Below are positions 5,988-13,877 of a DNA stretch of 17,779 nt, piece by piece. The notes below the pieces were generated by a model. That model was not told the origin of the DNA. It searched no databases and was given only the letters and a program-made list of their open reading frames with translations. This DNA comes from Bacteroidota bacterium (GTDB taxonomy: Bacteria; Bacteroidota; Bacteroidia; Chitinophagales; Chitinophagaceae): contig JAPLER010000109.1 of NCBI GenBank assembly GCA_026391115.1, positions 1-17,779 of the forward strand, written 5' to 3'. Each line of letters begins with the position of its first letter. The stretch's first letter is position 1. Made by a program: the position numbers and the translations under genes.

Positions 5988-7676
5988 ATGTACGACATCT
6001 TACAATTGAATGATATGCTTATGCCAGAGTTGGTAGATTTGGCAAATCATTTAAAACTTGATAACATTCAAGGATTAGAAAAACAAGATTTAATTTACAA
6101 AATTCTGGATAGACAAGCCATTAACAATTCGGCAAGTACAGAACAACCCGCAAAAAAAGCAAGAACAAGAAAACCTATTACTGTAAAAGCTACAACTGCA
6201 AACATTACAGAGGAAGCTGAAGTAATGAGTAACAATAAAGAAGAGGAAAGTACAGAGCCTAAAGTAGAAAAACCCGCTGTTCGTCGTGTGAAAAAAGCAA
6301 GAGAAGTAATTAAACCAACCGAAACAGAAAAGAAAATTGATGAATCGTTAAATGACGATGCCAATATTTTAAACTTGGCAGCTACATTACTAGCAGCAAC
6401 TGGTGGTGATGATGCCATTGATGATAATGATGATAACAATGATGATGATGAAAATGAAGAGAGAGAGGAAGTAAACAATACATCAACTAATAATAATAAC
6501 AGTAACAATAATAATTATCAGCAGCGTCAACATAATCGTCCACCAGCTTTTAATATAGAGTTTGAAGGTGTAATTAATAGCGACGGTGTTTTGGAAATGA
6601 TGCCAGATGGTTATGGTTTTTTACGTTCATCAGATTACAACTATTTAAGTAGTCCAGATGATATTTATGTATCGCCTTCTCAAATCAAGTTATTTGGTTT
6701 AAAAACTGGAGATACTGTTGCTGGTACAGTTCGTCCTCCAAAAGATGGCGAAAAATATTTTGCATTATTAAAAGTTGATACCATTAATGGTAAAAAACCA
6801 GATGATGTAAGAGATAGGGTTCCTTTTGATTATTTAACGCCTTTATTTCCTTTTGAGAAATTAAATTTATTTACAACACCAAATAATTACAGTACTCGTA
6901 TTATTGATTTGTTTACGCCAATTGGTAAAGGACAACGTGGATTAATTGTTGCCCAACCCAAAACTGGTAAAACAATGTTGCTGAAAGAAGTAGCCAATGC
7001 TATTGCAGCTAATCATCCTGAGTGTTATTTAATGGTTGTGTTAATTGATGAGAGACCAGAAGAGGTAACAGATATGGAACGTAGCGTAAGAGCAGAAGTA
7101 CTTGCTAGTACCTTTGACGAACCTGCTGAAAAGCACGTGAAAGTGAGTGCTATAGCTTTGCAAAAAGCAAAACGCCTTGTAGAGTGTGGACACGATGTGG
7201 TTATTTTATTAGATAGTATTACTCGTTTGGCTCGTGCACACAATACTGTTGCTCCTGCAAGTGGTAAAGTATTAAGTGGTGGTGTTGAGGCAAATGCTAT
7301 GCAAAAACCAAAACAATTTTTTGGTGCAGCTCGTAAAATAGAACATGGTGGTAGCTTAACTATTTTGGCTACAGCATTGATAGATACTGGTTCTAAAATG
7401 GATGAGGTGATTTTTGAGGAGTTTAAAGGAACCGGTAATATGGAATTACAATTAGACAGAAGACTAGCTAATAAACGTGTATTCCCCGCTATTGATTTAG
7501 TTTCTTCTTCTACACGTAGAGATGATTTATTACTAGATAAAGAAGTACTTTCTAGGATGAATATTTTAAGATTATTCTTAAACGATATGAATGCAGAAGA
7601 AGCAATGAATGAATTGCTGAAACGTATGCGTGGCACAAAAAGCAACGAAGAGTTTTTGGCAAGTATGAACAGATAA
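5988..7676 (+). CDS. rho: Transcription termination factor Rho, with a long acidic/Asn-rich insertion
   Basis: Rho is the hexameric RNA-dependent ATPase/translocase that releases transcripts from RNA polymerase. In order: an N-terminal Rho_N (SAP-like) helical domain (about 1-45); a low-complexity stretch (about 50-185) with basic, then Asp/Glu-rich (140-162) and Asn-rich (163-177) segments; the cold-shock-like RNA-binding domain (about 190-268, with DGYGFLRS and DDIYVSPSQIKLFGLKTGD); and the RecA-type ATPase core. The core shows Walker A QPKTGKT (323-329), IDERPEEVTDM (353-363), Walker B ILLD (406-409), a Q-loop/R-loop region SGGVEANAMQKPKQFFGAARKIE, and GTGNMELQLDR with arginine finger R491. 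At 562 residues it exceeds the roughly 420 of E. coli Rho, wholly because of the insertion, a feature common in Bacteroidota. The gene is monocistronic, convergent with the photolyase, and shares a bidirectional terminator with it. Confidence 0.97.
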   Translation: MYDILQLNDMLMPELVDLANHLKLDNIQGLEKQDLIYKILDRQAINNSASTEQPAKKARTRKPITVKATTANITEEAEVMSNNKEEESTEPKVEKPAVRRVKKAREVIKPTETEKKIDESLNDDANILNLAATLLAATGGDDAIDDNDDNNDDDENEEREEVNNTSTNNNNSNNNNYQQRQHNRPPAFNIEFEGVINSDGVLEMMPDGYGFLRSSDYNYLSSPDDIYVSPSQIKLFGLKTGDTVAGTVRPPKDGEKYFALLKVDTINGKKPDDVRDRVPFDYLTPLFPFEKLNLFTTPNNYSTRIIDLFTPIGKGQRGLIVAQPKTGKTMLLKEVANAIAANHPECYLMVVLIDERPEEVTDMERSVRAEVLASTFDEPAEKHVKVSAIALQKAKRLVECGHDVVILLDSITRLARAHNTVAPASGKVLSGGVEANAMQKPKQFFGAARKIEHGGSLTILATALIDTGSKMDEVIFEEFKGTGNMELQLDRRLANKRVFPAIDLVSSSTRRDDLLLDKEVLSRMNILRLFLNDMNAEEAMNELLKRMRGTKSNEEFLASMNR

Positions 7677-7683
7677 TATTTAT

Positions 7684-7712
7684 AAAAAGCACACTTAATG
7701 GTGTGCTTTTTT
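7684..7712. terminator. Bidirectional intrinsic terminator between rho and the photolyase gene
   Basis: A perfect 11-bp stem pairs 7684-7694 with 7701-7711 around a TTAATG loop. T6 follows on the plus strand, and the A5 arm supplies a T tract when read from the minus strand. It lies 7 nt after the rho stop and 19 nt beyond the end of the photolyase gene. Confidence 0.88.
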
Positions 7713-7731
7713 ATTATTGTTTTATTGTAGA

Positions 7732-9045
7732 TTATTTTTCTTTTTTTAATACTTTGCCATAGGCTTCTAAGCAGCGTTTACGAGCCTCTTCGTGTACCAC
7801 AATAGGTTTAGTATAATTAAAACTGTTTAACTCAGGTACCCATTTTTTAATGTACTTTAAATCTTTGTCAAATTTTTCTGTTTGTAATGTTGGATTAAAT
7901 ACTCTAAAGTAAGGAGCAGCATCGCAACCACTGCCTGCAGCCCATTGCCAGCCACCATTGTTGGCAGCAAAGTCAAAGTCTAATAATTTTTTTGCAAAAT
8001 ATGCTTCGCCCCAACGCCAGTCAATCAATAAATGTTTGGTTAAAAAACTTGCCACAATCATTCTTACCCTGTTGTGCATAAAGCCTGTTTCATTCAACTC
8101 TCTCATACCTGCATCTACAATTGGATAACCTGTTTTGCCTGCACACCATTTTTCAAATTCTTCTTTATTATTTCTCCATTCAATCAAATCATATTCTTTC
8201 CTAAAAGCCAAATTATTGTTGATGTGTGGAAAGTGATGCAGTATTGAGAAATAAAAGTCTCGCCATATTAATTCATTCAAATAAGTTTCGCTTAAAGGCA
8301 GTGCATATTGCACCAATTTACGCACACTAATTGTTCCAAATCTTAAATGTACACCTAATTTACTTGTACCATTAATGGCAGGAAAGTCTCTTTGTTGTTG
8401 GTATTTTCTAACTATTTCTACATTCAAACTTTTCTTAGGAAAATCAACATCCACTTCATTAAAGTTCATTTGTTGTAATGAAATAATTTTTTGTGGTGTT
8501 TGCTTGTAAAAGTTGTTAAAGTATTTTTCTGTTGGATAAGATGTATAATAAAATTCTTTCAACTTTAACTTCCATTTTTTACTGTAAGGTGTAAATACAG
8601 TATAGGGCAATCCATCGTCTTTTGTTACTTCATTTTTTTCAAATATTACCTGGTCTTTATATGTTTTAAAAGCTGTATGATGTTGTTGTAGTAAGGCTTG
8701 AATAGCTGTGTCTCTTTGGGTAGCATATAACTCATAGTCGTGATTTGTGAAAACAGATTCTATAGTATAATTCTCTAGTAATTGTTGAAATGCTTCTACA
8801 GGCGTTGTATAAAAAACACTTAACGAACTACCCAACTCTATAAGTTGTTGTTGCATCTCTTGCAATGCGTTATGTATAAATTGCAAACGCTTGTCTGTTC
8901 TGCCTTCCAGCTCATCTAAAATGTTTCTATCGAATATGAAAACAGGTAAAACATTCTTGCTTTCCTTTAAAGCATAATACAGTGCTGCATTATCTGCAAG
9001 TCTTAAATCTCTTCTAAACCAAATAATATTAACTGTGGGCTTCAT
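7732..9045 (-). CDS. phrB: Class I deoxyribodipyrimidine photolyase (CPD photolyase)
   Basis: This flavoenzyme uses blue light and reduced FAD to split cyclobutane pyrimidine dimers in DNA. At 437 residues it has the usual length for class I. The N-terminal alpha/beta antenna domain begins IIWFRRDLRLADN (7-19). The FAD-binding helical domain carries LGVHLRFGTIS (230-240), ELIWRDFY (258-265), WCAGKTGYPIVDAGMREL (300-317), MHNRVRMIVASFLTKHLLIDW (323-343) and AANNGGWQWAAG (360-371). By alignment with E. coli, the Trp electron-transfer triad is intact as W290, W343 and W366, and N362 matches the Asn that contacts flavin N5. The close match to E. coli-type CPD photolyase favours this over cryptochrome. 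The start overlaps the end of the upstream aminotransferase gene by 17 nt, so the two are cotranscribed. Confidence 0.95.
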   Translation of the reverse strand: MKPTVNIIWFRRDLRLADNAALYYALKESKNVLPVFIFDRNILDELEGRTDKRLQFIHNALQEMQQQLIELGSSLSVFYTTPVEAFQQLLENYTIESVFTNHDYELYATQRDTAIQALLQQHHTAFKTYKDQVIFEKNEVTKDDGLPYTVFTPYSKKWKLKLKEFYYTSYPTEKYFNNFYKQTPQKIISLQQMNFNEVDVDFPKKSLNVEIVRKYQQQRDFPAINGTSKLGVHLRFGTISVRKLVQYALPLSETYLNELIWRDFYFSILHHFPHINNNLAFRKEYDLIEWRNNKEEFEKWCAGKTGYPIVDAGMRELNETGFMHNRVRMIVASFLTKHLLIDWRWGEAYFAKKLLDFDFAANNGGWQWAAGSGCDAAPYFRVFNPTLQTEKFDKDLKYIKKWVPELNSFNYTKPIVVHEEARKRCLEAYGKVLKKEK

Positions 9046-9868
9046 TAATTATTTTATAAATCTTTTGTGTTTGAAAATTACTATATATCTTATCTCTGAA
9101 ACATCTAACCCAATTGATTCCTTTAATAGCATTCGTTAAAAAAACTTCATCCGAAGCTAATAAATCATCAATTGTAATTTCAGTTTCTATAACATTAATT
9201 TTATGTTGTTGCAGTGAGTTAATGATGTGCGTTCTCATAACACCGTCAACACAACCATTGCATAAATGTGGTGTTTTAATTACACTATCTTTAATAAGAA
9301 AAACATTAGCAATGGTGCTGTCTGCAATGTTGTTATTACAATTCAATAGTAATGCATCGTTTACTTTTTTTTCCTTAGCCCATAAAGCAGCCATAGCATA
9401 TTGTAAATAGTTGTTGCTTTTGATATTGCTAAAAATATCACAACTTTTTTGTGCAGTTGGGTAAACATCAATCACCAATCCATTTTCATTTAAAGTATTC
9501 ACACTTTCATTTAATGTAAAACTTTGTATTAAAATATTGGGTTGAAGTGAAATAGCATCATACAAGCCGCCATCGTTTCTGTAAAATGTTAATCTTATTC
9601 TGCCAAGTTGATGATGATTGTTTCTTTTAGCCAGCTCAATAATTTGTTCTTGTAGTTTAGTAAAAGAAAAATGTTTTGGTAATTCAAATTGAAGTATGTC
9701 AAGGCTTTTGACTATTCTGTCAAAATGTAAATCCTTTAAACAAATAGAACTATTCAATACTTTAATGGTTTCAAAAAAACCATCACCATATCTAAAGCTT
9801 CTGTTGTTTACCGAGATATTATGCTCTGCTTCACTGTAAAACTTACCATTCAAATGATAATGTATCAT
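9029..9868 (-). CDS. Class IV aminotransferase, aminodeoxychorismate-lyase-like
   Basis: This is a PLP-dependent fold-type IV enzyme of 279 residues. The N-terminal RYGDGFFETIKV (26-37) and the catalytic Lys in SNIKSNNYL (K150) are clear, followed by DALLLN (171-176) and ADSTIANVFLIKD (182-194), which lines the cofactor site. The last motif has Asp where many family members have Glu. GCVDGVMR (205-212) is the usual C-terminal loop. Members include 4-amino-4-deoxychorismate lyase (PabC, making p-aminobenzoate for folate), branched-chain aminotransferase and D-amino acid aminotransferase. Length and the DGFFET start make a PabC-like enzyme most likely, but sequence alone does not fix the substrate, so no symbol is given. 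It precedes and overlaps the photolyase gene, and diverges from the M3 peptidase gene across about 125 bp. Confidence 0.82.
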   Translation of the reverse strand: MIHYHLNGKFYSEAEHNISVNNRSFRYGDGFFETIKVLNSSICLKDLHFDRIVKSLDILQFELPKHFSFTKLQEQIIELAKRNNHHQLGRIRLTFYRNDGGLYDAISLQPNILIQSFTLNESVNTLNENGLVIDVYPTAQKSCDIFSNIKSNNYLQYAMAALWAKEKKVNDALLLNCNNNIADSTIANVFLIKDSVIKTPHLCNGCVDGVMRTHIINSLQQHKINVIETEITIDDLLASDEVFLTNAIKGINWVRCFRDKIYSNFQTQKIYKIINEAHS

Positions 9869-9962
9869 TCTACAAATTTGAGTGGGAATTTAGAATTGGA
9901 GTAAGAAGTTTTGGAATTGGTAAATGGATAATTGTTATTTTAGTATCAATGTGTTCAACTGT

Positions 9963-9970
9963 TACATTTG
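9963..9970 (+). promoter_or_regulatory. Candidate -7 promoter element of the M3 peptidase gene
   Basis: TACATTTG, followed by C, lies 23 nt before the ATG at 9994. It falls inside the frame that would be translated from the upstream ATG at 9949, which supports 9994 as the true start. It is the same 9-mer as at 679 and (minus strand) at 16202. Confidence 0.5.
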
Positions 9971-9993
9971 CAACAATTCAAATTATAACATTT

Positions 9994-11709
9994 ATGCTAT
10001 CAGCAAACATACAAAAACTACAACGTCATTTTGTTCCTGCAGATTATTCAGTAACAACTTGGGATAGTCTTGAACCTTATTTTAAAAATCTTTTAGACAG
10101 AGAAATCAGTAGCAAACAAGATTTAGAAAAATGGTTGCTTGATATGAGTGAAATGGAAGCTGTAGTAAGTGAAGATGCTTGCTGGAGACAAATTAAAATG
10201 ACTTGTGATACCAAAGACAAAAGTCTTGAAGAAGCTTTCACTTATTTCTGTATGGAAATTCAACCCAAGCTGCAACCTTATGCAGATGCACTCAATAAAA
10301 AATTAATTGCAAGTGATTTTTTAAAAGAACTTGACCAACAAAAATTCTTTACATATATAAGAAGTGTAAGAAAAAGTATTGATTTATTTAGAGAAGAGAA
10401 TATTCCATTGCAAGCAGATTTAAGTGTGATGCAGCAACAGTTTGGCGTAATTAGTGGTGCTATGACAATTGAAGTAGATGGACAAGAATATACAATGCAA
10501 CAAGCTGGCAAATTCTTACATAGCCACGATAGAGTTTTGCGTGAATCTGTTTACAGAAAAATAAATGAAAGACGAATTGTAGATAAAGATGCTTTGCATA
10601 AATTGTATAGCGAATTAATTGCAAAACGTCATCAAGTGGCTGTAAATGCTGGATTTGCTAATTATAGAGATTATAAGTTTGTTGAGTTAGGAAGATTCGA
10701 TTATACTAAAGAAGATTGCTATAATTTTCACGATGCTGTGAAACAACACATAGTTCCTTTGGTAGAAAAAATTTATCAAAGCAAAAAACAAAAATTGGGT
10801 TTAGATACTTTACGTCCTTGGGATACAGAAGCTGAGCCAGAAGGAACACAACCTTTAAAACCTTTTTCAACAGGTAAAGATTTATACGAAAAATCGGTTG
10901 TTTGTTTTCAAGAGTTGAATCCATTTTTTGCCGATTGTTTACGCAAAATGAATGAGCTAAATCATTTTGATTTGGAAAGCAGAAAAGGCAAAGCACCAGG
11001 TGGTTATAATTGTCCTTTAACGGAGAGCGGTGCACCATTTATTTTTATGAATGCAGCAGGACAGATGGATGATGTAACAACAATGGTTCATGAAGGTGGG
11101 CACGCAGTGCATTCTTTCCTGAGTCACAATTTAGAGTTGAGCGCATTTAAAGAATATCCAATGGAAATTGCTGAAGTGGCAAGTATGGCAATGGAATTGT
11201 TTAGTATGAATCATTGGCATTCTTTTTTTGATAATGAAGATGATTTACGCAGAGCTAAAGAACATCAATTGGAAAGAGTCATTACTATTTTTCCTTGGAT
11301 AGCTATTATAGATAAGTTTCAACATTGGGTGTACGAAAACCCAGCACACACAGTTGAAGAAAGAACAGCAATGTGGTTGAACATTGTTGATGAATTTAAA
11401 ACAGATACAATGGACACAAGTGGTTTAGAAGAGTACAGAAAAACGGGTTGGCAACGTCAGTTACATTTGTTTGAAGTGCCTTTTTACTACATTGAGTATG
11501 GCATTGCACAATTGGGTGCTATTGGTTTATGGATGCAGTACCAACAAAATCCAGAACAAGCAGTAAATAATTATATTAATGCTTTAAGACTTGGTGGAAC
11601 CAAAACTTTACCAGAATTATATGCTGCTGCTGGATTGAAATTTGACCTTTCGCCAAACCATATTAAAACCTTAATGGAGTTTGTGAATGGGGAGATGGAG
11701 AAGTTGTAA
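9994..11709 (+). CDS. M3-family metallopeptidase (oligoendopeptidase F-like)
   Basis: This is a cytoplasmic-type zinc peptidase of 571 residues expected to cleave short peptides. The zinc site is H366-E367-G-G-H370, within MVHEGGHAVHSFL, and the third ligand is probably E394 in EIAEVASMAMELF. The C-terminal FEVPFYYIEYGIAQLGAIGLW (493-513) and GGTKTLPELYAAAGL (534-548) are typical of the M3B/PepF group. No signal peptide is seen. An in-frame ATG at 9949 would add 15 hydrophobic residues, but that stretch overlaps the promoter-like TACATTTG, so the extension is probably not translated. The protein is complete with no sign of damage. A gap of 69 nt separates it from the following OMP-like gene, which has its own promoter candidate. 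The family is certain; the exact substrate range is not. Confidence 0.93.
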   Translation: MLSANIQKLQRHFVPADYSVTTWDSLEPYFKNLLDREISSKQDLEKWLLDMSEMEAVVSEDACWRQIKMTCDTKDKSLEEAFTYFCMEIQPKLQPYADALNKKLIASDFLKELDQQKFFTYIRSVRKSIDLFREENIPLQADLSVMQQQFGVISGAMTIEVDGQEYTMQQAGKFLHSHDRVLRESVYRKINERRIVDKDALHKLYSELIAKRHQVAVNAGFANYRDYKFVELGRFDYTKEDCYNFHDAVKQHIVPLVEKIYQSKKQKLGLDTLRPWDTEAEPEGTQPLKPFSTGKDLYEKSVVCFQELNPFFADCLRKMNELNHFDLESRKGKAPGGYNCPLTESGAPFIFMNAAGQMDDVTTMVHEGGHAVHSFLSHNLELSAFKEYPMEIAEVASMAMELFSMNHWHSFFDNEDDLRRAKEHQLERVITIFPWIAIIDKFQHWVYENPAHTVEERTAMWLNIVDEFKTDTMDTSGLEEYRKTGWQRQLHLFEVPFYYIEYGIAQLGAIGLWMQYQQNPEQAVNNYINALRLGGTKTLPELYAAAGLKFDLSPNHIKTLMEFVNGEMEKL

Positions 11710-11751
11710 AAATCTTACAAAACAGTGACAATAAATTGGGTTTGATACTAT

Positions 11752-11759
11752 TATATTTG
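11752..11759 (+). promoter_or_regulatory. Candidate -7 promoter element of the OMP-like / lipocalin-like operon
   Basis: TATATTTG matches TAnnTTTG exactly and lies 19 nt upstream of the ATG at 11779. TTTG at 11741-11744 is too close to be the -33 element. In DNA this AT-rich a single exact match can arise by chance. Confidence 0.4.
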
Positions 11760-11778
11760 AAATCTAAATTAAACCGAC

Positions 11779-12345
11779 ATGAAAAAACAAATTTTAATAG
11801 CAACAATCTTTTTATTCAGCATTTGTCAATCTTTTAGTCAAGATATTATTAGGCTTAAAGACCCCAAGAAAACTTTTAAAACCGATAGAGAGCCACAATT
11901 AGTTTATGTTGGACTTGGGGGACCAGCAATTGGATTGTCTGTAAATTATGATAGAAGATTTAATAAAAAAGTTGATGGCTTAGGGTTTAATGGTGGAATA
12001 GGATTTAGTTTAAGTAGTGGTAATAATTTATCCTACACTACCATTCCTTTTGGAATAAATTGTTTATTAGGAAATGTAAAAAAGGGAAGATATTTTGAGG
12101 TAGGCATTACAGAAACTATTTTAATGATGGGTAGCCCCAAGTCTAGTAATGGATATTATAGTAATTATGCTTTGGCAAATCAACAATTATACCCCAATTC
12201 CACTTATATATTTACAAATTTTATAATAGGATATCGAAGTCAGCCAAGCGATGGTGGGTTTAATTTTAGAGGAGGAATTAATCCTATTTTATTTCAAGGA
12301 GGAACAGATCTAGGAGCTTATTTGAGTTTTGGATACAATTTTTAG
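11779..12345 (+). CDS. Small outer-membrane beta-barrel-like protein, function unknown
   Basis: The 188-residue product has a Sec signal peptide (MKKQILIATIFLF) with likely cleavage after SFS (residue 20, next residue Gln). The mature chain shows alternating aromatic/hydrophobic and Gly/Ser residues in strand-length blocks (PQLVYVGLGGPAIGLSVNYDR, 39-59) and ends LSFGYNF. A terminal Phe preceded by alternating aromatic residues is the hallmark of outer-membrane barrels recognised by the BAM machinery. This suggests a small barrel of perhaps eight strands. No named family is recognised. It is followed after 10 nt by a lipocalin-like lipoprotein gene on the same strand, so the two probably share an mRNA. 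Confidence 0.78.
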   Translation: MKKQILIATIFLFSICQSFSQDIIRLKDPKKTFKTDREPQLVYVGLGGPAIGLSVNYDRRFNKKVDGLGFNGGIGFSLSSGNNLSYTTIPFGINCLLGNVKKGRYFEVGITETILMMGSPKSSNGYYSNYALANQQLYPNSTYIFTNFIIGYRSQPSDGGFNFRGGINPILFQGGTDLGAYLSFGYNF

Positions 12346-12355
12346 ATTTATTTAT

Positions 12356-12805
12356 ATGAATGTAAAATTCTTTTTTGCTGGAGTGTTTACTCTATTCCTT
12401 TTATCTTGTGATAATACTTCTAAAAAATTAATGGGCAAATGGAAGGTAATGGATGTAAAAGTTACTTGCACAAATCCAATTCAAGATTCACTTAACTCAA
12501 TCCAGAATGGCGATTTTGTAAAGGGCAACAAGTTTACTGAGAACGAACAAAAAGAAATATTCCAAAGTCAGCCAGAATACAACTTTAAGGCAAATGATGT
12601 TTACGAAGAAACATCAAATAAATACACTTCAAGTGGTAAGTATAAAATAATTGACTCTGCAATTGTTCTGTCTAATGATTTGGGCTTTGTTTCAAATGTA
12701 ATAACCTATAAGTTCTTAGATGATAACAAAGCCAAATTTGTTTTTCAGCTTGATATGAAAAGACATAGTCATATATACCAATATGTCTTGGCAAAAACAA
12801 ACTAA
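12356..12805 (+). CDS. Lipocalin-like lipoprotein
   Basis: The start is placed at ATG 12356 rather than at the in-frame TTG at 12329, because the ATG puts a signal peptide directly at the N-terminus and avoids overlap with the upstream gene. The 149-residue product has a lipobox LLSC with the lipidated Cys at 18. The mature part opens with LMGKWKVMDVKV, the L-x-G-x-W pattern of the first strand in Bacteroidota lipocalin-like domains, and continues with strand-length segments YNFKANDVYEE, GKYKIIDSAIVLS, YKFLDDNKAKFVFQL and a final HIYQYVLAKTN. This fits a small calycin-type barrel, whose ligand cannot be guessed. It lies 10 nt after an OMP-like gene and converges on the gene at 12901. Confidence 0.75.
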   Translation: MNVKFFFAGVFTLFLLSCDNTSKKLMGKWKVMDVKVTCTNPIQDSLNSIQNGDFVKGNKFTENEQKEIFQSQPEYNFKANDVYEETSNKYTSSGKYKIIDSAIVLSNDLGFVSNVITYKFLDDNKAKFVFQLDMKRHSHIYQYVLAKTN

Positions 12806-12846
12806 TAGGCCTCTTCGATAAACTTTAAATTTTCGAAAAGGCCTAT
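12805..12846. terminator. Hairpin between convergent genes, overlapping a stop codon
   Basis: ATAGGCCTCTTCGA (12805-12818) pairs with TCGAAAAGGCCTAT (12833-12846) over 14 positions with one mismatch and a 14-nt AT-rich loop. The 5' arm begins on the last base of the lipocalin-like stop codon. No T tract follows on either strand, so it is either an atypical terminator or an mRNA-protecting 3' structure for both convergent genes. Confidence 0.5.
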
Positions 12847-12900
12847 AATATTGAAGTGTAGAACTTAAATAGAAAATATTAGAACGTGGTCTATTAAAAT

Positions 12901-13614
12901 TTAATAAGGTGTAAATATTAATTTACCAGTTGTTTGAGAACTAGCACCACGTAAAAAACCAGGTACTAACGTAAATGTACAATCATTGGCAGTACATTTA
13001 GTCATCATAATTTTACGTTTAAATGTGCCATACATATTTTGATACAAAGCTTGTATTCTTCCATTACTAAAATTACCTTTTACACCAATACCAAAAGTTA
13101 CAGGTCTAGAATAAGTCACTTCTCTCCACTCCATACCATCTTGTATTTGACAAGCTAGTGATAATTTATACCATTGTTCTGCATGTGCATAATCATTATT
13201 AATACTATAGATATATTCATAAGCCAAGCAGCCAACATAAGCACTTTGTCTGTAAATAGTGGCAGCGTGTTGAAAAGCTACACCTTTAAACCCTCCAGCA
13301 AAATTGGGAGCACAGGCGTGATATTTTACCAGTGCAAGATTTACTGCTAAGTCATTTGGATTTGCCAAATACATATCTTCCAACTTTTTCTTTAATTCCA
13401 AAGACTCTTGGCGATGGTATATTTTACTACCTGGTATTAGCAATTCGGCTTGTGCATCTAATGCTGCAAAACTAATATTGACAGAACTGGTAATTCCTGG
13501 AATAGGATTATTGTCTGTGTTGGTATTGTTCCAACTGCTTGCCACAATAGTTGTTGCAAGTAAAGCTGCTCCAATAAATAAAGGACGCAACTGTAGCGTT
13601 AATGATTTTTTCAT
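12901..13614 (-). CDS. Secreted protein of unknown function with five cysteines, possibly TPR-like
   Basis: I do not recognise this 237-residue protein. It has a signal peptide (KKSLTLQLR, then a hydrophobic core LFIGAALLATTIVA) with likely cleavage near residue 25, followed by an Asn/Thr-rich spacer. Residues 65-160 look helical, with features of tetratricopeptide-like pairs (NPNDLAVNLALVKYHA at 85-100 and YAHAEQWYKLSLA at 142-154). The last 75 residues are more beta-like and basic. Five cysteines in the mature chain (101, 129, 155, 207, 212), an odd number, suggest disulfides and perhaps one free thiol. It converges on the lipocalin-like gene and shares the hairpin at 12805-12846. A -7-like TACATTTC lies at 13678-13671, about 57 nt upstream. 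No enzymatic motif is seen. Confidence 0.72.
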   Translation of the reverse strand: MKKSLTLQLRPLFIGAALLATTIVASSWNNTNTDNNPIPGITSSVNISFAALDAQAELLIPGSKIYHRQESLELKKKLEDMYLANPNDLAVNLALVKYHACAPNFAGGFKGVAFQHAATIYRQSAYVGCLAYEYIYSINNDYAHAEQWYKLSLACQIQDGMEWREVTYSRPVTFGIGVKGNFSNGRIQALYQNMYGTFKRKIMMTKCTANDCTFTLVPGFLRGASSQTTGKLIFTPY

Positions 13615-13877
13615 TTTATTCCTTTTAATTGTTAAAAAATATCAAAAGGTTACGGTCTTAGTCTTTCTTCGAAATGTAAAATAGTTTGTAACTGTAGGGA
13701 GTGATTAACACGGGCAATATTCTTTGTAAGAATATAAGTGTTCGTTTTTTATTACAGAGAGGGTACTTTTCTGTAATGAATACGAAAGTAGGGGAATTTT
13801 TTAAATTGGCAAGTTTTTACACAATATATTTTATTTTAATTCGTTCGCTATATTTATTGTGTAGGCAAAAAATAATT
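13615..13877. other. Gene-poor region with three hairpins
   Basis: This gap lies between the serine dehydratase stop and the start of the next minus-strand gene. It holds three inverted repeats: 13717-13724 with 13728-13735 (perfect 8 bp, TGT loop, flanked by AACAC/GTGTT and followed by T6 on the plus strand), 13751-13758 with 13770-13777 (perfect 8 bp), and 13818-13826 with 13855-13863 (perfect 9 bp, wide loop). No convincing protein is encoded. The first hairpin is terminator-like on the plus strand, yet no plus-strand gene precedes it. Confidence 0.4.
13671..13678 (-). promoter_or_regulatory. Possible -7 element of the five-cysteine secreted protein gene
   Basis: Read on the minus strand, 13678 to 13671 is TACATTTC, one mismatch from TAnnTTTG, about 57 nt upstream of the ATG at 13614. 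No -33 element is evident. Confidence 0.25.

Noticed and set aside
6095..6508. Long minus-strand open frame opposite the rho insertion
   Set aside because: It is the complement of the low-complexity Asp/Asn/Lys codons of rho and yields a Ser/Leu-rich product with no domain; rho itself is certain on the other strand.
7025..7645. 206-codon minus-strand frame opposite the rho ATPase core
   Set aside because: It lies wholly inside a highly conserved part of rho and has no recognisable motifs, promoter or start context.
9949..9993. 15-residue N-terminal extension of the M3 peptidase from an upstream ATG
   Set aside because: It overlaps the TACATTTG promoter-like element and has no homology-like features; ATG 9994 is the better start.
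10706..11038. 110-codon minus-strand frame inside the M3 peptidase gene
   Set aside because: A shadow of a well-supported gene; the translation shows no family features.
12329..12355. Upstream TTG start for the lipocalin-like lipoprotein
   Set aside because: It would overlap the preceding gene and add residues before an otherwise standard lipoprotein signal peptide at ATG 12356.
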